NCBI GenBank assembly: GCA_028819255.1
Contig: JAPPMB010000135.1
Location: forward strand, 1-64,000
Direction of reading: 5' to 3'
DNA length: 64,000 bases
DNA from: Bryobacterales bacterium
Lineage (GTDB): Bacteria; Acidobacteriota; Terriglobia; Bryobacterales; UBA6623
A program made the position numbers and the translations under genes. Of the stretch, positions 1 through 9,173 are shown one piece after another. The notes under the pieces are model-generated. The model was given only the letters and a program-made list of their open reading frames with translations. It searched no databases and had not been told where the DNA came from. The first letter of the stretch is position 1. The number at the start of each line of letters is the position of its first letter.

Positions 1-2
1 AG

Positions 3-3000
3 GTCCTCAAGACGGCGGGAACGGTCATCGTCGACGAGATCCACGCCGTAGCCGGGAACAAGCGGGGCTCCCACCTCTCCCTCTCCCTGGCGCGGCTCGA
101 GCGGCTGTCGGAAACCGAATGCGGGACGCGGATCCAGAAAATCGGTCTCTCGGCCACCGTGCGGCCGATGGAGGACGTGGCCGGCTTCCTGATCGGCAAA
201 TCGCGCGAACGGATCTGCCGGCTGCTCCGCTTCGGCCACCAGCGGGAGATGGACCTGTCGGTCGCCGTCCCGCAGGAGAGCCTCGGCCCCGTCGCCACCA
301 ACGAGCAATGGGAGGAGACCTACGACGCGATCGCGCGGCTCGCAAAGCAGCACAGGACGACCCTGATCTTTGTCAACACGCGGCGACTGTCCGAGCGCGT
401 CGCCCATCGGCTGGCGGAGCGGCTCGGCTCCGAAGCCGTGCTGCCGCACCACGGAAGCCTGTCCCGAGAGCTTCGCCTCGAAGCCGAGGACCGGCTCAAG
501 AGAGGCGACCTCAGAGCGGTGGTCGCCACGGCGTCGCTCGAACTGGGAATCGACATCGGCACGGTGGACCTGGTCCACCAGATCGGGTCCCCCCGCTCGA
601 TCTCGTTGGCGCTGCAGCGCATCGGGCGCTCGGGCCACTGGGTGGGCGCATTGCCCAGGGGACGCCTGTCCCCCATGTCCAGGGACGATCTCATCGAATG
701 CGCCGCCCTGGTGCATGCTATTCGGGACGGCGAGCTGGATCGCCTGCGCATCCCGAAGGCCCCGTTGGATGTCCTGGCCCAGCAGATCGTGGCCGCGGTG
801 GCCTGCGAGAAGTTCGAGGAGTCGGACCTCTTCAGGCTGGTGCGACGGGCCCACCCGTACCGCTCAGTCCCTCGCCAAGACTACGACGCCGTGCTGGAGA
901 TGCTCTCCGAAGGTGTCGCCACGGCCCGGGGACGCCGCGGAGCGTACCTGCACCGCGACCGCGTCCACGGCCTGCTCCGACCCAGGCGGGGAGCGCGCCT
1001 CGCGGCGATCACATCGGGCGGAGCGATCCCGGACACGGCGCAGTACCTCGTCCTGGCCGAACCGGCCGGCACCACCATCGGCATGGTGGACGAGGACTTC
1101 GACGTCGAAAGCAGCATCGGCGACGTCTTTCTACTGGGGACCACGTCGTGGAGGGTCCGGCGTGTGGAATCGGGCCAGATCCGCGTCGAAGACGCTCGCG
1201 GGGCGGCTCCTTCCATCCCGTTCTGGCTGGGGGAGGCCCCCGGCCGGACGGCGGAGCTCTCGAGCTACGTGTCCTCGCTGAGGATGCGCATCGACGAGAT
1301 GGCGGGGAACGGCCCCGGCCAAGCCGAGGAGTTCCTAGCCCGGAACTGCGGATTGGATCCGTCGGGCGCCGGGCAGGCCGTCCGGTACGTCGCCGCCGGT
1401 AAAGCCGCGCTGGGCGCGGTTCCGACGGCTCACAGGATAGTCGCAGAGCGCTTCTTCGACGAGGCCGGCGGGATGCAGCTTGTCATCCACGCGCCACTGG
1501 GATCGCAGATCAACCGCGCATGGGGCCTCGCCCTGCGCAAGAGGTTCTGCCGCAGTTTCAATCTTGAATTGCAGGCGGCTGCCACCGACGACGGCATTGT
1601 CATCTCGCTGACGGAGCAGCACTCCTTTCCGCTGGATCTGGTCTTCGGATTCGTTCAGCCTGCGAGCCTGCGGCGCGTGCTGACGCAGGCCCTGCTCGAC
1701 TCGCCCATGTTCTCAGCCCGATGGAGGTGGAACGCCTCCCGCGCGCTGGCCGTCCTGCGGTTTGCAGGAGGCAGGAAGGTTCCAGCCCCGCTTCAGCGCA
1801 TGCGAGCCGACGACCTGCTGGCCGCCGTGTTTCCCGACCAGGCCGCATGCGCCGAAAACCTGTCGGGCGAAATTCGCATTCCGGATCATCCCCTCGTGCG
1901 GGAGACGATCGGCAACTGCCTGCACGAGGCAATGGATCTCGACGGGCTGGCGACCCTGCTCGAATCGATTCGTTCGGGAGCGATCGAGACAGTGGCGGCG
2001 GATACGCCCGAGCCGTCTCCGTTCTCCCACGAAGTCCTCAATTCAAACCCCTATGCGTTCCTGGACAATGCGCCGCTCGAGGAGCGCAGGGCACGCGCGG
2101 TGCAGATGCGCAGGGTGCTGGATCCCGGCCGGCCGGCCTTGGACGGGGCTCTTGACGCACAGGCGATCGAGACCGTGGAGCGCGAAGCGTGGCCCCTCGT
2201 GCGCGATGCGGAGGAACTCCACGACGCCTTGCTCACGCTCGTGGCCCTGCCGCAGAGGGCAGAGTGGATCGAGCATTTCGGGGTGCTGGCCGGCCAGGAC
2301 CGGGCGACGAGCCTGGAAATCGAGGGCCGGTCCTTCTGGGTGTGCGCCGAGCGACTCGCTCTTGCGAGGCAGATCTATCCGGGGGCCGAGGCTCGGCCCG
2401 CAATCGGCGCCGTCGATCCGGTCCGCCCTCTTCCGGAAGGCATCGAGTCCAGCATTGCCGAAATGCTCGGCGGCTGGTTCGACAGCGTGGGTCCGCGAAC
2501 CGCGGGATCCCTGTGCGAGCTGCTGCGGCTCCCCGAAGCGGCCGCGGGGTCGGCGCTGGCCCAGCTGGAGGGCGAGGGCCGCATCCTCCGCGGCCGCTTC
2601 AGCAACGCCCGCGGAAACGGGGATCTGGAATGGTGCGATAGGCGGCTGCTGGCTCGGATCCACAGGCGCACGCTAGGCAGGCTGCGACGCGAAATCGAGC
2701 CCGCCTCGAGCGCGGACATCATGCGGTTCCTGCTGCGCTGGCAGCATGCGGTGCTGGGAAGGAGGCTCCACGGCACCGACGGCACTCTGCAAGTGATCAG
2801 GAAGCTCCAGGGCTACGAGATCTCCGCCGCGGCCTGGGAGGCGGGGGTTTTACCTCTTCGAGTGGCGGACTACAAGCCGGAACACCTGGACCGGCTGTGC
2901 CTTTCCGGCGAAGTGATCTGGTGCAGAATGTCGCCGCACCCGGCCTTTGCCCGGGACGGCGGCGACGCCTCTTTCAGTCCGGATCGACGCACGCGCCCAG

Positions 3001-3809
3001 TCCGGCCGACCCGGTCGGCCCCGATCACCTTCCTGCTACGGGAGGACGCGGAGTGGCTGCTCCCGTTGGCACGCGACGGGGCGTCGCTAAACGCACAGGC
3101 GCTTTCCCACCCGGCTCGCGAGACCCTCGAGTGCCTTCGAGAACGCGGTGCGTGCTTTTTTTCCGACCTGGCTCGTCACACGCGACGGCTTCCTTCCGAG
3201 ATCGAAGAGGCGCTCTGGGAACTGACGGCGGCGGGCGTCGTCACGGCGGACGGCTTCGACAACCTGCGATCCCTGATTGATCCGAAGCGCAGGTCCGGAG
3301 CGCGGAGTGCGCGGAATCGAAGACCCCGTCATTCGCCGGGGCGCTGGACCCTGCAGGAGGAGGCATTGGCGGGAGCGGTGCGGATCAGTGACGAGCGATT
3401 GGCCGAGGCGCTCGCGAGGCAGTTGCTGGCGAGGTGGGGGATCGTGTTCAGGGACTTGATCAAGCAGGAGCTGTTTCTGGCCCGGTGGCGAGGGATCCTA
3501 GGCGCCCTGCGGCGCATGGAGGCGCGTGGCGAGATTCGCGGCGGGCGCTTCGCAGACGCGTTCCGCGGGGAGCAGTTCGCTTTGCCCGAGGCTCTTGAAT
3601 TGCTCCGGGCGGTCCGCCGTAAGAAGACAGGCCGGCACGCAATCGAAGTGAGCGCCGCGGACCCCCTCAACCTGACGGGCATCGTGCTGCCGGGGCCTCG
3701 CAGGAGCGCGGCCTCGGGAGAGACGCTGAGGTTTCGGGGAGGCGGCCTGGCCGAGGAGCGCTCGGTGCTTCGGCTGATCCCCGGCGCCACCGGCATTCCG
3801 GCATCGTGA
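3..3809 (+). CDS. lhr: Lhr-type large ATP-dependent helicase, 5' truncated by window edge
   Basis: The frame is open from the first bases, so the gene starts upstream of the window and lacks its Walker A region here. The fragment of about 1268 codons begins just before the Walker B box DEIH (33-44), followed by the motif III-like GLSATV and the motif VI QRIGRSGH (615-638). These are superfamily 2 helicase signatures. A long C-terminal part follows the two RecA folds, as in Lhr (large helicase-related) proteins, which combine a helicase core, winged helix and C-terminal domain and act as 3'-to-5' DNA repair helicases. The internal ATG at 159 lies after motif III and cannot be the start. The stop is TGA at 3807-3809. 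The family call is strong; the precise role is known only from relatives. Confidence 0.93.
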   Translation, partial: VLKTAGTVIVDEIHAVAGNKRGSHLSLSLARLERLSETECGTRIQKIGLSATVRPMEDVAGFLIGKSRERICRLLRFGHQREMDLSVAVPQESLGPVATNEQWEETYDAIARLAKQHRTTLIFVNTRRLSERVAHRLAERLGSEAVLPHHGSLSRELRLEAEDRLKRGDLRAVVATASLELGIDIGTVDLVHQIGSPRSISLALQRIGRSGHWVGALPRGRLSPMSRDDLIECAALVHAIRDGELDRLRIPKAPLDVLAQQIVAAVACEKFEESDLFRLVRRAHPYRSVPRQDYDAVLEMLSEGVATARGRRGAYLHRDRVHGLLRPRRGARLAAITSGGAIPDTAQYLVLAEPAGTTIGMVDEDFDVESSIGDVFLLGTTSWRVRRVESGQIRVEDARGAAPSIPFWLGEAPGRTAELSSYVSSLRMRIDEMAGNGPGQAEEFLARNCGLDPSGAGQAVRYVAAGKAALGAVPTAHRIVAERFFDEAGGMQLVIHAPLGSQINRAWGLALRKRFCRSFNLELQAAATDDGIVISLTEQHSFPLDLVFGFVQPASLRRVLTQALLDSPMFSARWRWNASRALAVLRFAGGRKVPAPLQRMRADDLLAAVFPDQAACAENLSGEIRIPDHPLVRETIGNCLHEAMDLDGLATLLESIRSGAIETVAADTPEPSPFSHEVLNSNPYAFLDNAPLEERRARAVQMRRVLDPGRPALDGALDAQAIETVEREAWPLVRDAEELHDALLTLVALPQRAEWIEHFGVLAGQDRATSLEIEGRSFWVCAERLALARQIYPGAEARPAIGAVDPVRPLPEGIESSIAEMLGGWFDSVGPRTAGSLCELLRLPEAAAGSALAQLEGEGRILRGRFSNARGNGDLEWCDRRLLARIHRRTLGRLRREIEPASSADIMRFLLRWQHAVLGRRLHGTDGTLQVIRKLQGYEISAAAWEAGVLPLRVADYKPEHLDRLCLSGEVIWCRMSPHPAFARDGGDASFSPDRRTRPVRPTRSAPITFLLREDAEWLLPLARDGASLNAQALSHPARETLECLRERGACFFSDLARHTRRLPSEIEEALWELTAAGVVTADGFDNLRSLIDPKRRSGARSARNRRPRHSPGRWTLQEEALAGAVRISDERLAEALARQLLARWGIVFRDLIKQELFLARWRGILGALRRMEARGEIRGGRFADAFRGEQFALPEALELLRAVRRKKTGRHAIEVSAADPLNLTGIVLPGPRRSAASGETLRFRGGGLAEERSVLRLIPGATGIPAS

Positions 3810-4387
3810 GCCTGGAAGCAGGGGTGCCCGACCCTGTTCGGCGCTTCTCTCTCGCCGTTGGCGCAATTGCAGGAGTGTCGATCGACCTGGTCCGGCGACC
3901 GACGGGCGGACATGAGTCTGTCGGGGCCCGCCGGGGGGATCGTGGTGTCGATCCCGTTTCGGGCAGCGTCGCGTACCCGCTTCTCAGAGTCGAAGGGGAC
4001 AGTGTTGTTCTCAACTCCGTCCGCGCCGATCACGACCGAACGCGCTCAATGCCCTAAGTCTTCCGGCAGGTCCAGAACGACGTCGTCGATGCCTAGCTCT
4101 TTCCAATTTGTCCGTGGCCTCGCGCACGCATGTGCAGGGCGCTCGCACCTCGTACGGACGCTGGAAGGTCACGCGCGCCGGCGCGGCCCGAAACGGTACC
4201 GGGACTCGGCTGGCAGACGCTCTCCTGCGAATGGCGAGACCGCTCACGGCGAGGTTCCGAGCGTATCTGTTGTAGGGGGATCGGCCGACTATGACGCCGA
4301 CTCATGACCGACGGGTCCAGAGGTGGTCAGCCGCAAGTGGCCGCGTCGAGAGCGCAACACACTCCCAACGCATGGGCGGCTGGCGGA
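3810..4387. other. Intergenic stretch without a convincing gene
   Basis: About 580 bases separate the convergent lhr and zinc-ribbon genes. Short open frames exist on both strands, but none has a recognisable domain, a good ribosome site or consistent composition. I see no clear terminator hairpin. Confidence 0.5.
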
Positions 4388-5065
4388 TCACAATGACTGG
4401 TCCCCCCGCGCAGCGAGGACTTCCAGGTCCACTCTCAGCTGGTCCCATGGCGGCAGGCTCTCGAGAGTTCCCATCGTCTGCAGCCCAACGTCGACTTCCC
4501 TCCCCCCGTTGGGCGGCAGCGGATCGCTGAGCAAGACCTCGAAAGTGGCCAGAGGCGGCGCCTGCTGGCTGGCCTCCCGGACCCGCAGCAGAACAGCCAG
4601 CGCCACCGACTGCGCGGTTCGCGAGTGGTTCGCGACGAAGGCGCGCACATGGGCCTGATACTCCTCGTCATAGTAGGGGCGTATCCCCGACACCTCGATC
4701 GGACCTCGCACGCCGATCGCAAACGTCTCGACCGGGGACGACTCCGCTTCCCCGGGCTCCTCAAATCGGAGCCCTGGCAGTCCGTCAGACAGTACAACGG
4801 CGCCGATGACTGACGCCGCGAGCACCCCCGCGAAGGCCCAGTAGTGCCGGGCGCGAAGGCCCATCGATCCGCGTCGGCGAGGCCGCTCCGCGACACCGGC
4901 GCGTTGACGGGGCCGCTCCCCGACGCTGGCGGATTCGGGCGCCGCGGCAGCGGTTATCTCGGCGGTCTCGTCCGCGTCCGGTTGCCCTTGCGACCCGCAA
5001 TATGGACAGTCGCCGTCAGCCACGTCCACCGTGGCGCCGCAGTCTGGACAGATGTAAGTGAGCAT
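4388..5065 (-). CDS. Zinc-ribbon membrane protein of unknown function
   Basis: This is a 225-aa protein. The start is set at the ATG (5063-5065) in front of a zinc ribbon with Cys6, Cys9, Cys20 and Cys23 (CPDC and CPYC). The open frame extends 126 codons further upstream, but that part runs into the gatB start region and has no domain. After the ribbon comes a charged linker, then one membrane segment at about residues 75-92, and an outer domain of about 125 residues with alternating hydrophobic strands. The layout resembles cytoplasmic zinc-ribbon anchors with an external beta-rich domain. No enzymatic motif is visible. It is transcribed divergently from gatB. Confidence 0.75.
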   Translation of the reverse strand: MLTYICPDCGATVDVADGDCPYCGSQGQPDADETAEITAAAAPESASVGERPRQRAGVAERPRRRGSMGLRARHYWAFAGVLAASVIGAVVLSDGLPGLRFEEPGEAESSPVETFAIGVRGPIEVSGIRPYYDEEYQAHVRAFVANHSRTAQSVALAVLLRVREASQQAPPLATFEVLLSDPLPPNGGREVDVGLQTMGTLESLPPWDQLRVDLEVLAARGDQSL

Positions 5066-5234
5066 ACTGAGACTATATTGCAGGACGGCGGCCGCCTGGG
5101 ATTGCCGATCGGGATGCCCTGCGACGCGCGGTCCGGGCTGGGAAGAGCCACTGATAAGATGAGGTCTCGGTTTGGCCGAGCCCCCGCCCATGCCCGCCTT
5201 GGAAGCCGGTCTCGCTGATCCCGCAACCATCGCG

Positions 5235-6671
5235 ATGTACGAGCCTGTGATTGGGCTGGAGGTCCACATCCAGCTCAAGACCCGGACCAAGATCTTCTCG
5301 CACTCCACCCACAGGTTCGGCCAGTCCCCGAACTCGCAGACCGATCCGGTGGTCCTCGGGCTGCCCGGGGCCCTGCCCGTGCTGAACCAGGAGGCCGTCT
5401 CCCTGGCGATTGGGGCTTCGCTCGCGATCAATTGCCGCGTCAACGGCTTTTCCCGCTTCGCCCGGAAGAACTACTTCTACCCCGACCTGCCGAAGGGCTA
5501 CCAGATCTCGCAGTACGACCAGCCCCTTGCGGAGCACGGCTGGCTAGACATCCGGTGGGAGGAAGGCTCCAAGCGCGTGGGCATCACGCGACTGCACATG
5601 GAGGAGGACGCGGGAAAGACCGTGCACGACGGGTACAGCGACTCCCCCCGCTACAGCTACGTCGACCTGAACCGCGCCGGCGCGCCTCTGTGCGAGATCG
5701 TCAGCGAGCCCGACATGCGGAGTGCCGACGAGGCGGTGGCCTATCTCAACGAGCTCAAGCAGGTCATCCAGTTCTCGGGCGCCTCCGACTGCGACATGGA
5801 GAAGGGGCAGTTGCGCTGCGACGCCAACATTTCCGTGCGCCGCCTGGGCGATCCGGAGTTCGGGACGCGCAGCGAGATCAAGAACCTCAACTCGTTCCGC
5901 TTCGTCAAGCAGGCCATCCAGTACGAGATCGCCAGACAGGTTGCGGTCCTGGAGAGCGGCGGAACCGTCTTTCAGGAGACTCGGCTGTTCAACACTGCGA
6001 GGGGCACGACAACCAGCATGCGCGGCAAGGAGGATTCACACGACTACCGGTACTTCCCCGAGCCCGATCTGCCGCCTCTGGTCGTCACCGCCGACCGGCT
6101 CGCATCGATTCGAGAGGAGCTCCCCGAGCTTCCTCCCGCGATGCGCGCCCGATTCCTGGAGCAGTACAGGATCTCCGAGTACGACGCGCGGGTCCTGACC
6201 TCGTCGGTGGAGACAGCCCGCTACTTTGAGCAGGCCGCCAAGTCGGCCGGGAACTCCAAGGCGGCGGCGAACTGGGTTCAGGGCGAGCTGATGGGCGCGC
6301 TGAACGCGGCAGGCAAGAATATCGAGGAATCCCCGGTGAGCGCGGACGCGCTCGGCGGGCTGGTCGCCCTCGTGGAGCAGGGCACGCTGTCGGGGAAGCT
6401 GGCCAAGCAGGTATTCGCGAAGATGTTCGCCACCGGCAAGTCGGCGAAGGAGATCGTGAAAGCCGAGGGACTGCGCCAGATCAGCGACGCCGGCGAGCTG
6501 GACGGAATCATCGGCAAAATCCTCGACTCCTCACCCAAACAGGTCGCCCAGTACAAGGGGGGCAAGAAGGGAGTCCTTGGCTACTTTGTCGGACAGGTGA
6601 TGCGGGCCACACGAGGACAGGCGAATCCCAGGGTGGCCAACCAGATGCTCCGCAAGGCCCTCGACGGATAG
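5235..6671 (+). CDS. gatB: Asp-tRNA(Asn)/Glu-tRNA(Gln) amidotransferase subunit B
   Basis: GatB is the kinase/amidating subunit of GatCAB, which converts misacylated Glu-tRNA(Gln) and Asp-tRNA(Asn) to the amides. The family N-terminus MYEPVIGLEVHIQL starts exactly at the ATG at 5235, giving 478 aa, normal for the family. The GatB catalytic domain is followed by the YqeY-like tRNA-binding tail (from about residue 330). Two upstream in-frame starts exist, TTG 5172 (with GAGGT six bases before it) and ATG 5190; they would add 21 or 15 residues not typical of GatB. gatA and gatC are not in the window, so the complex is encoded at separate loci. The gene ends 10 bp before a convergent gene. Confidence 0.95.
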   Translation: MYEPVIGLEVHIQLKTRTKIFSHSTHRFGQSPNSQTDPVVLGLPGALPVLNQEAVSLAIGASLAINCRVNGFSRFARKNYFYPDLPKGYQISQYDQPLAEHGWLDIRWEEGSKRVGITRLHMEEDAGKTVHDGYSDSPRYSYVDLNRAGAPLCEIVSEPDMRSADEAVAYLNELKQVIQFSGASDCDMEKGQLRCDANISVRRLGDPEFGTRSEIKNLNSFRFVKQAIQYEIARQVAVLESGGTVFQETRLFNTARGTTTSMRGKEDSHDYRYFPEPDLPPLVVTADRLASIREELPELPPAMRARFLEQYRISEYDARVLTSSVETARYFEQAAKSAGNSKAAANWVQGELMGALNAAGKNIEESPVSADALGGLVALVEQGTLSGKLAKQVFAKMFATGKSAKEIVKAEGLRQISDAGELDGIIGKILDSSPKQVAQYKGGKKGVLGYFVGQVMRATRGQANPRVANQMLRKALDG

Positions 6672-6681
6672 CCGGACGGCG

Positions 6682-7965
6682 CTACCGGGGCGGCACGAGC
6701 AGGACATCCCGGTCGCCCACTCCATAGTCCCGGGGCAGGTTCCTGTAGTCGGTCCCGGTCAGGGAGTTCCAGTCCCAAACCACTTCCCCGCCCTTGATCG
6801 TGAGCACCGCCGCAAGGCGCTGCGTGCCGTCCAGGGCACCGCCGTGCACGTCGCGGAACCGGAAGTCCCCGGTGTCAAGCCGGAACGCCGCGACGTCCGC
6901 AACCGAGCCGACCGATAGAGTTCCGAGGTCCGGACGGCCAATCTGCTTCGCCGGGGACGAGGTGCAGGCGCGGACCACGTCATCAAGGGCCATGCCGAGC
7001 GCCAGAAACTTCGACATGAGCGTGGGCATGTCCATCATGGCCGAATTCATGCTGCCCGCGTGCAGGTCGGTGGAAATCGAGTCCGGGAAGAACCCTTGCG
7101 CGACGGCTGGACCCGCGTTGCGGAAGGCGAAGCTTCCCCCTCCATGCCCCACGTCGAATTTGACGCCTCTGTCGCGCGCCCGCTGCAGATAGGGATGGAG
7201 TGCGCCGTCGGCATCCGTCCAGGGCACCTGCGCACGAAAGCAGTGCGTCGCCATGTCCCCGGGACGAAGGTGATCTTCGACGAGCTCCCAGAACGGCCGC
7301 CCGGGCAGGAATCGGCCAAAGTCGACCATGACGGGGATTCCGGCCTCCTTGCCGGCGGAGACCGCGTGATCCACAGAAGTCCACGCCGCCGACTGGAAGT
7401 GGGCGGACTTCACGCCGACGACCACGTCCCGATGCATGCGCGCAAGGCGGGCGACCTCTCGCGGGTCGAAGTCCCCCTGTTCGGCGTCCTGGGACACCAT
7501 GCCGTTGCCGGCAATGTTGATGAGCGCCAGCACGCGTGTGGACGCGCGATCGATGACCGCCGCCCGAAAGCTCTCAAAGTTGCGCCAGCCGGAGCTTCCG
7601 GCATCGACCATGGTCGTCACGCCGGACCGGAAGCTGAAGCTGTCCGGCCTCACGCTGGAGTCGCCGGCCCAGGCGCCCGCGATCCCGGTTGTGGTGAAGA
7701 GGTGGGTGTGGATGTCCACCAGGCCCGGAAAGACGAGCAGCCCGGAGACGTCGAGCAAGAGCCGGGCTTCACCGGGCTCGAGCCCGGCCTCCACCGCGAC
7801 GATGCGGCCACCCGACACTGCCACGTCGTAGTTTCCGCTCCGGCCGGACCCCGGGTCAATGACGTATCCGCCGCGCAGCACCAGATCGTGCGGCTGGCCG
7901 GAGGAGACAGCCGGGAAGACTGCCGCCAGTGCCAGCGCAGCCAGGAAACTCCCGCGCGAGTCCAT
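6682..7965 (-). CDS. Exported amidohydrolase (dihydroorotase-like deacetylase family)
   Basis: A 427-aa metal-dependent hydrolase of the amidohydrolase superfamily. A Sec signal (AALALAAVFPAVSSG) is followed by the typical start of the barrel, the metal motif DIHTH, a candidate carboxylated lysine (VGVKSAHF), a later metal histidine (DVGHGGG) and the catalytic aspartate in STDLHAG. This pattern resembles the Atu3266/EF0837 group, which removes acetyl groups from N-acetyl-(R)-amino or hydroxy acids; the true substrate is unknown. The start is placed at ATG 7965 (MDSRGSFL); ATG 7980 would add five residues. It is divergent from the SurA-like gene with about 23 bp between starts, so the two promoters must overlap the coding sequences. 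Confidence 0.88.
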   Translation of the reverse strand: MDSRGSFLAALALAAVFPAVSSGQPHDLVLRGGYVIDPGSGRSGNYDVAVSGGRIVAVEAGLEPGEARLLLDVSGLLVFPGLVDIHTHLFTTTGIAGAWAGDSSVRPDSFSFRSGVTTMVDAGSSGWRNFESFRAAVIDRASTRVLALINIAGNGMVSQDAEQGDFDPREVARLARMHRDVVVGVKSAHFQSAAWTSVDHAVSAGKEAGIPVMVDFGRFLPGRPFWELVEDHLRPGDMATHCFRAQVPWTDADGALHPYLQRARDRGVKFDVGHGGGSFAFRNAGPAVAQGFFPDSISTDLHAGSMNSAMMDMPTLMSKFLALGMALDDVVRACTSSPAKQIGRPDLGTLSVGSVADVAAFRLDTGDFRFRDVHGGALDGTQRLAAVLTIKGGEVVWDWNSLTGTDYRNLPRDYGVGDRDVLLVPPR

Positions 7966-7988
7966 GCGAAGATAAACCATAGCAAGTC

Positions 7989-9173
7989 ATGAAACTGCGG
8001 CAACTTACCGCCGCGCTGGCCCTGACGCTGACCTTCCCGCTCGCGGCTGAGGTCGTGATCCTCGAAGAGATCATCGTCAAGGTCAACGACGGCATCATCC
8101 TCCGCTCCGAGTACGAGCGCACCTTGGACCAGAATCGCCGCGAGCTGCTGGCCGACGCGTCCCTGACCGACGCCGAGCGCGAAGAGCAGCTCGGCACGCG
8201 AGAGAAGACGGTGCTGCGCGACATGATCGACCAGCGCCTGCTGGTGCAGAAGGGAGAAGAACTCGGCATCAGCGTCGATGCCCAGGTTCTCCGCCAGCGC
8301 GACGAGATCATGCGTCGGAACGCCATCGACACGACCGACGACTTCGAAGCCTGGGTCCTGGAGCGCACGGGCGAGCCTGCCGAAGACCTGATGGACAGAA
8401 TGCGGGAGAACTTCCTTTCCCAGGCCGTGCTTGGCCAGGAGGTGTCCCGCCGCGTCATTGTGACCCGGGAGGAGATCGAGGCGTACTACGACGAACACAA
8501 GGACGAGTACGTCCGGTCGGAAGGCGTGCGCCTCAGCCAGATGCTGTTCACGCTGGACGGCACAGATGACGAGGCCAAGAGGAAGCAAGCGGAGGAAGTC
8601 CTGGGCCGGGTGCAGCGAGGCGAGCCGTTCGCGGAGATGGCTCGGCGATTCTCAGAGGACGAGGGCACGAAGGAGCTGGGCGGCGACATCGGAATCTATC
8701 GCCGGGGCATGCTGCGCGATGAAATCGAGGCGGTCGTGTTCGGGCAGCGGCAGGGACACATCACGGACTTGCTGGAGGTGCCGAGCGGGTTGCTGATCCT
8801 CAGGGTCGACCAGAACTTCCGAGAGGGCATGGCAGAGCTCGAGGAGGTGCAGGAAGAGATCCGCGCCCAGATCAGCGGCCCCCGGTACGAGCCCGAGATC
8901 CGCAGGTATCTGAGTGAGCTGCGAGTGGAGTCGTACATCGAGATTCGCCCGGGGTATGCCGACGCAGGAGCCCTCGAGGGCATGAACACGGCCTGGAGCG
9001 ATCCGTCGCGGCTCGCACCCCTGACCACGACGAGAGAAGAGGTCATCAAGGCCAGGCCCCGCAAGCGCGTGCTGTGGATGATCCCTCTGCCGCGAAAGAA
9101 AGTGGATCTGGATGACGAGCAGGATGCGGACACGCCCTCAGGCGAAGCCGAGGTGAGGGCCTCCGCATCATGA
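7989..9173 (+). CDS. SurA-like periplasmic peptidyl-prolyl isomerase/chaperone
   Basis: A 394-aa exported protein. A short signal (LTAALALTLTFPLAAE) precedes a SurA N-terminal chaperone module (IIVKVNDGIILRSEYE) and a single parvulin PPIase domain at about residues 177-275 (RLSQMLF, FAEMARRFSED, GGDIG). A charged C-terminal tail of about 100 residues follows. SurA proteins escort outer-membrane proteins through the periplasm; one parvulin domain instead of two is common outside Proteobacteria. The stop overlaps the next start by four bases (ATGA, 9170-9173), so it is translationally coupled to the YhaM-like nuclease. Confidence 0.9.
   Translation: MKLRQLTAALALTLTFPLAAEVVILEEIIVKVNDGIILRSEYERTLDQNRRELLADASLTDAEREEQLGTREKTVLRDMIDQRLLVQKGEELGISVDAQVLRQRDEIMRRNAIDTTDDFEAWVLERTGEPAEDLMDRMRENFLSQAVLGQEVSRRVIVTREEIEAYYDEHKDEYVRSEGVRLSQMLFTLDGTDDEAKRKQAEEVLGRVQRGEPFAEMARRFSEDEGTKELGGDIGIYRRGMLRDEIEAVVFGQRQGHITDLLEVPSGLLILRVDQNFREGMAELEEVQEEIRAQISGPRYEPEIRRYLSELRVESYIEIRPGYADAGALEGMNTAWSDPSRLAPLTTTREEVIKARPRKRVLWMIPLPRKKVDLDDEQDADTPSGEAEVRASAS

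Noticed and set aside
119-1402. A 427-aa frame overlapping lhr in another frame
   Set aside because: Low-complexity Arg/Pro/Gly translation, a shadow of the helicase gene.
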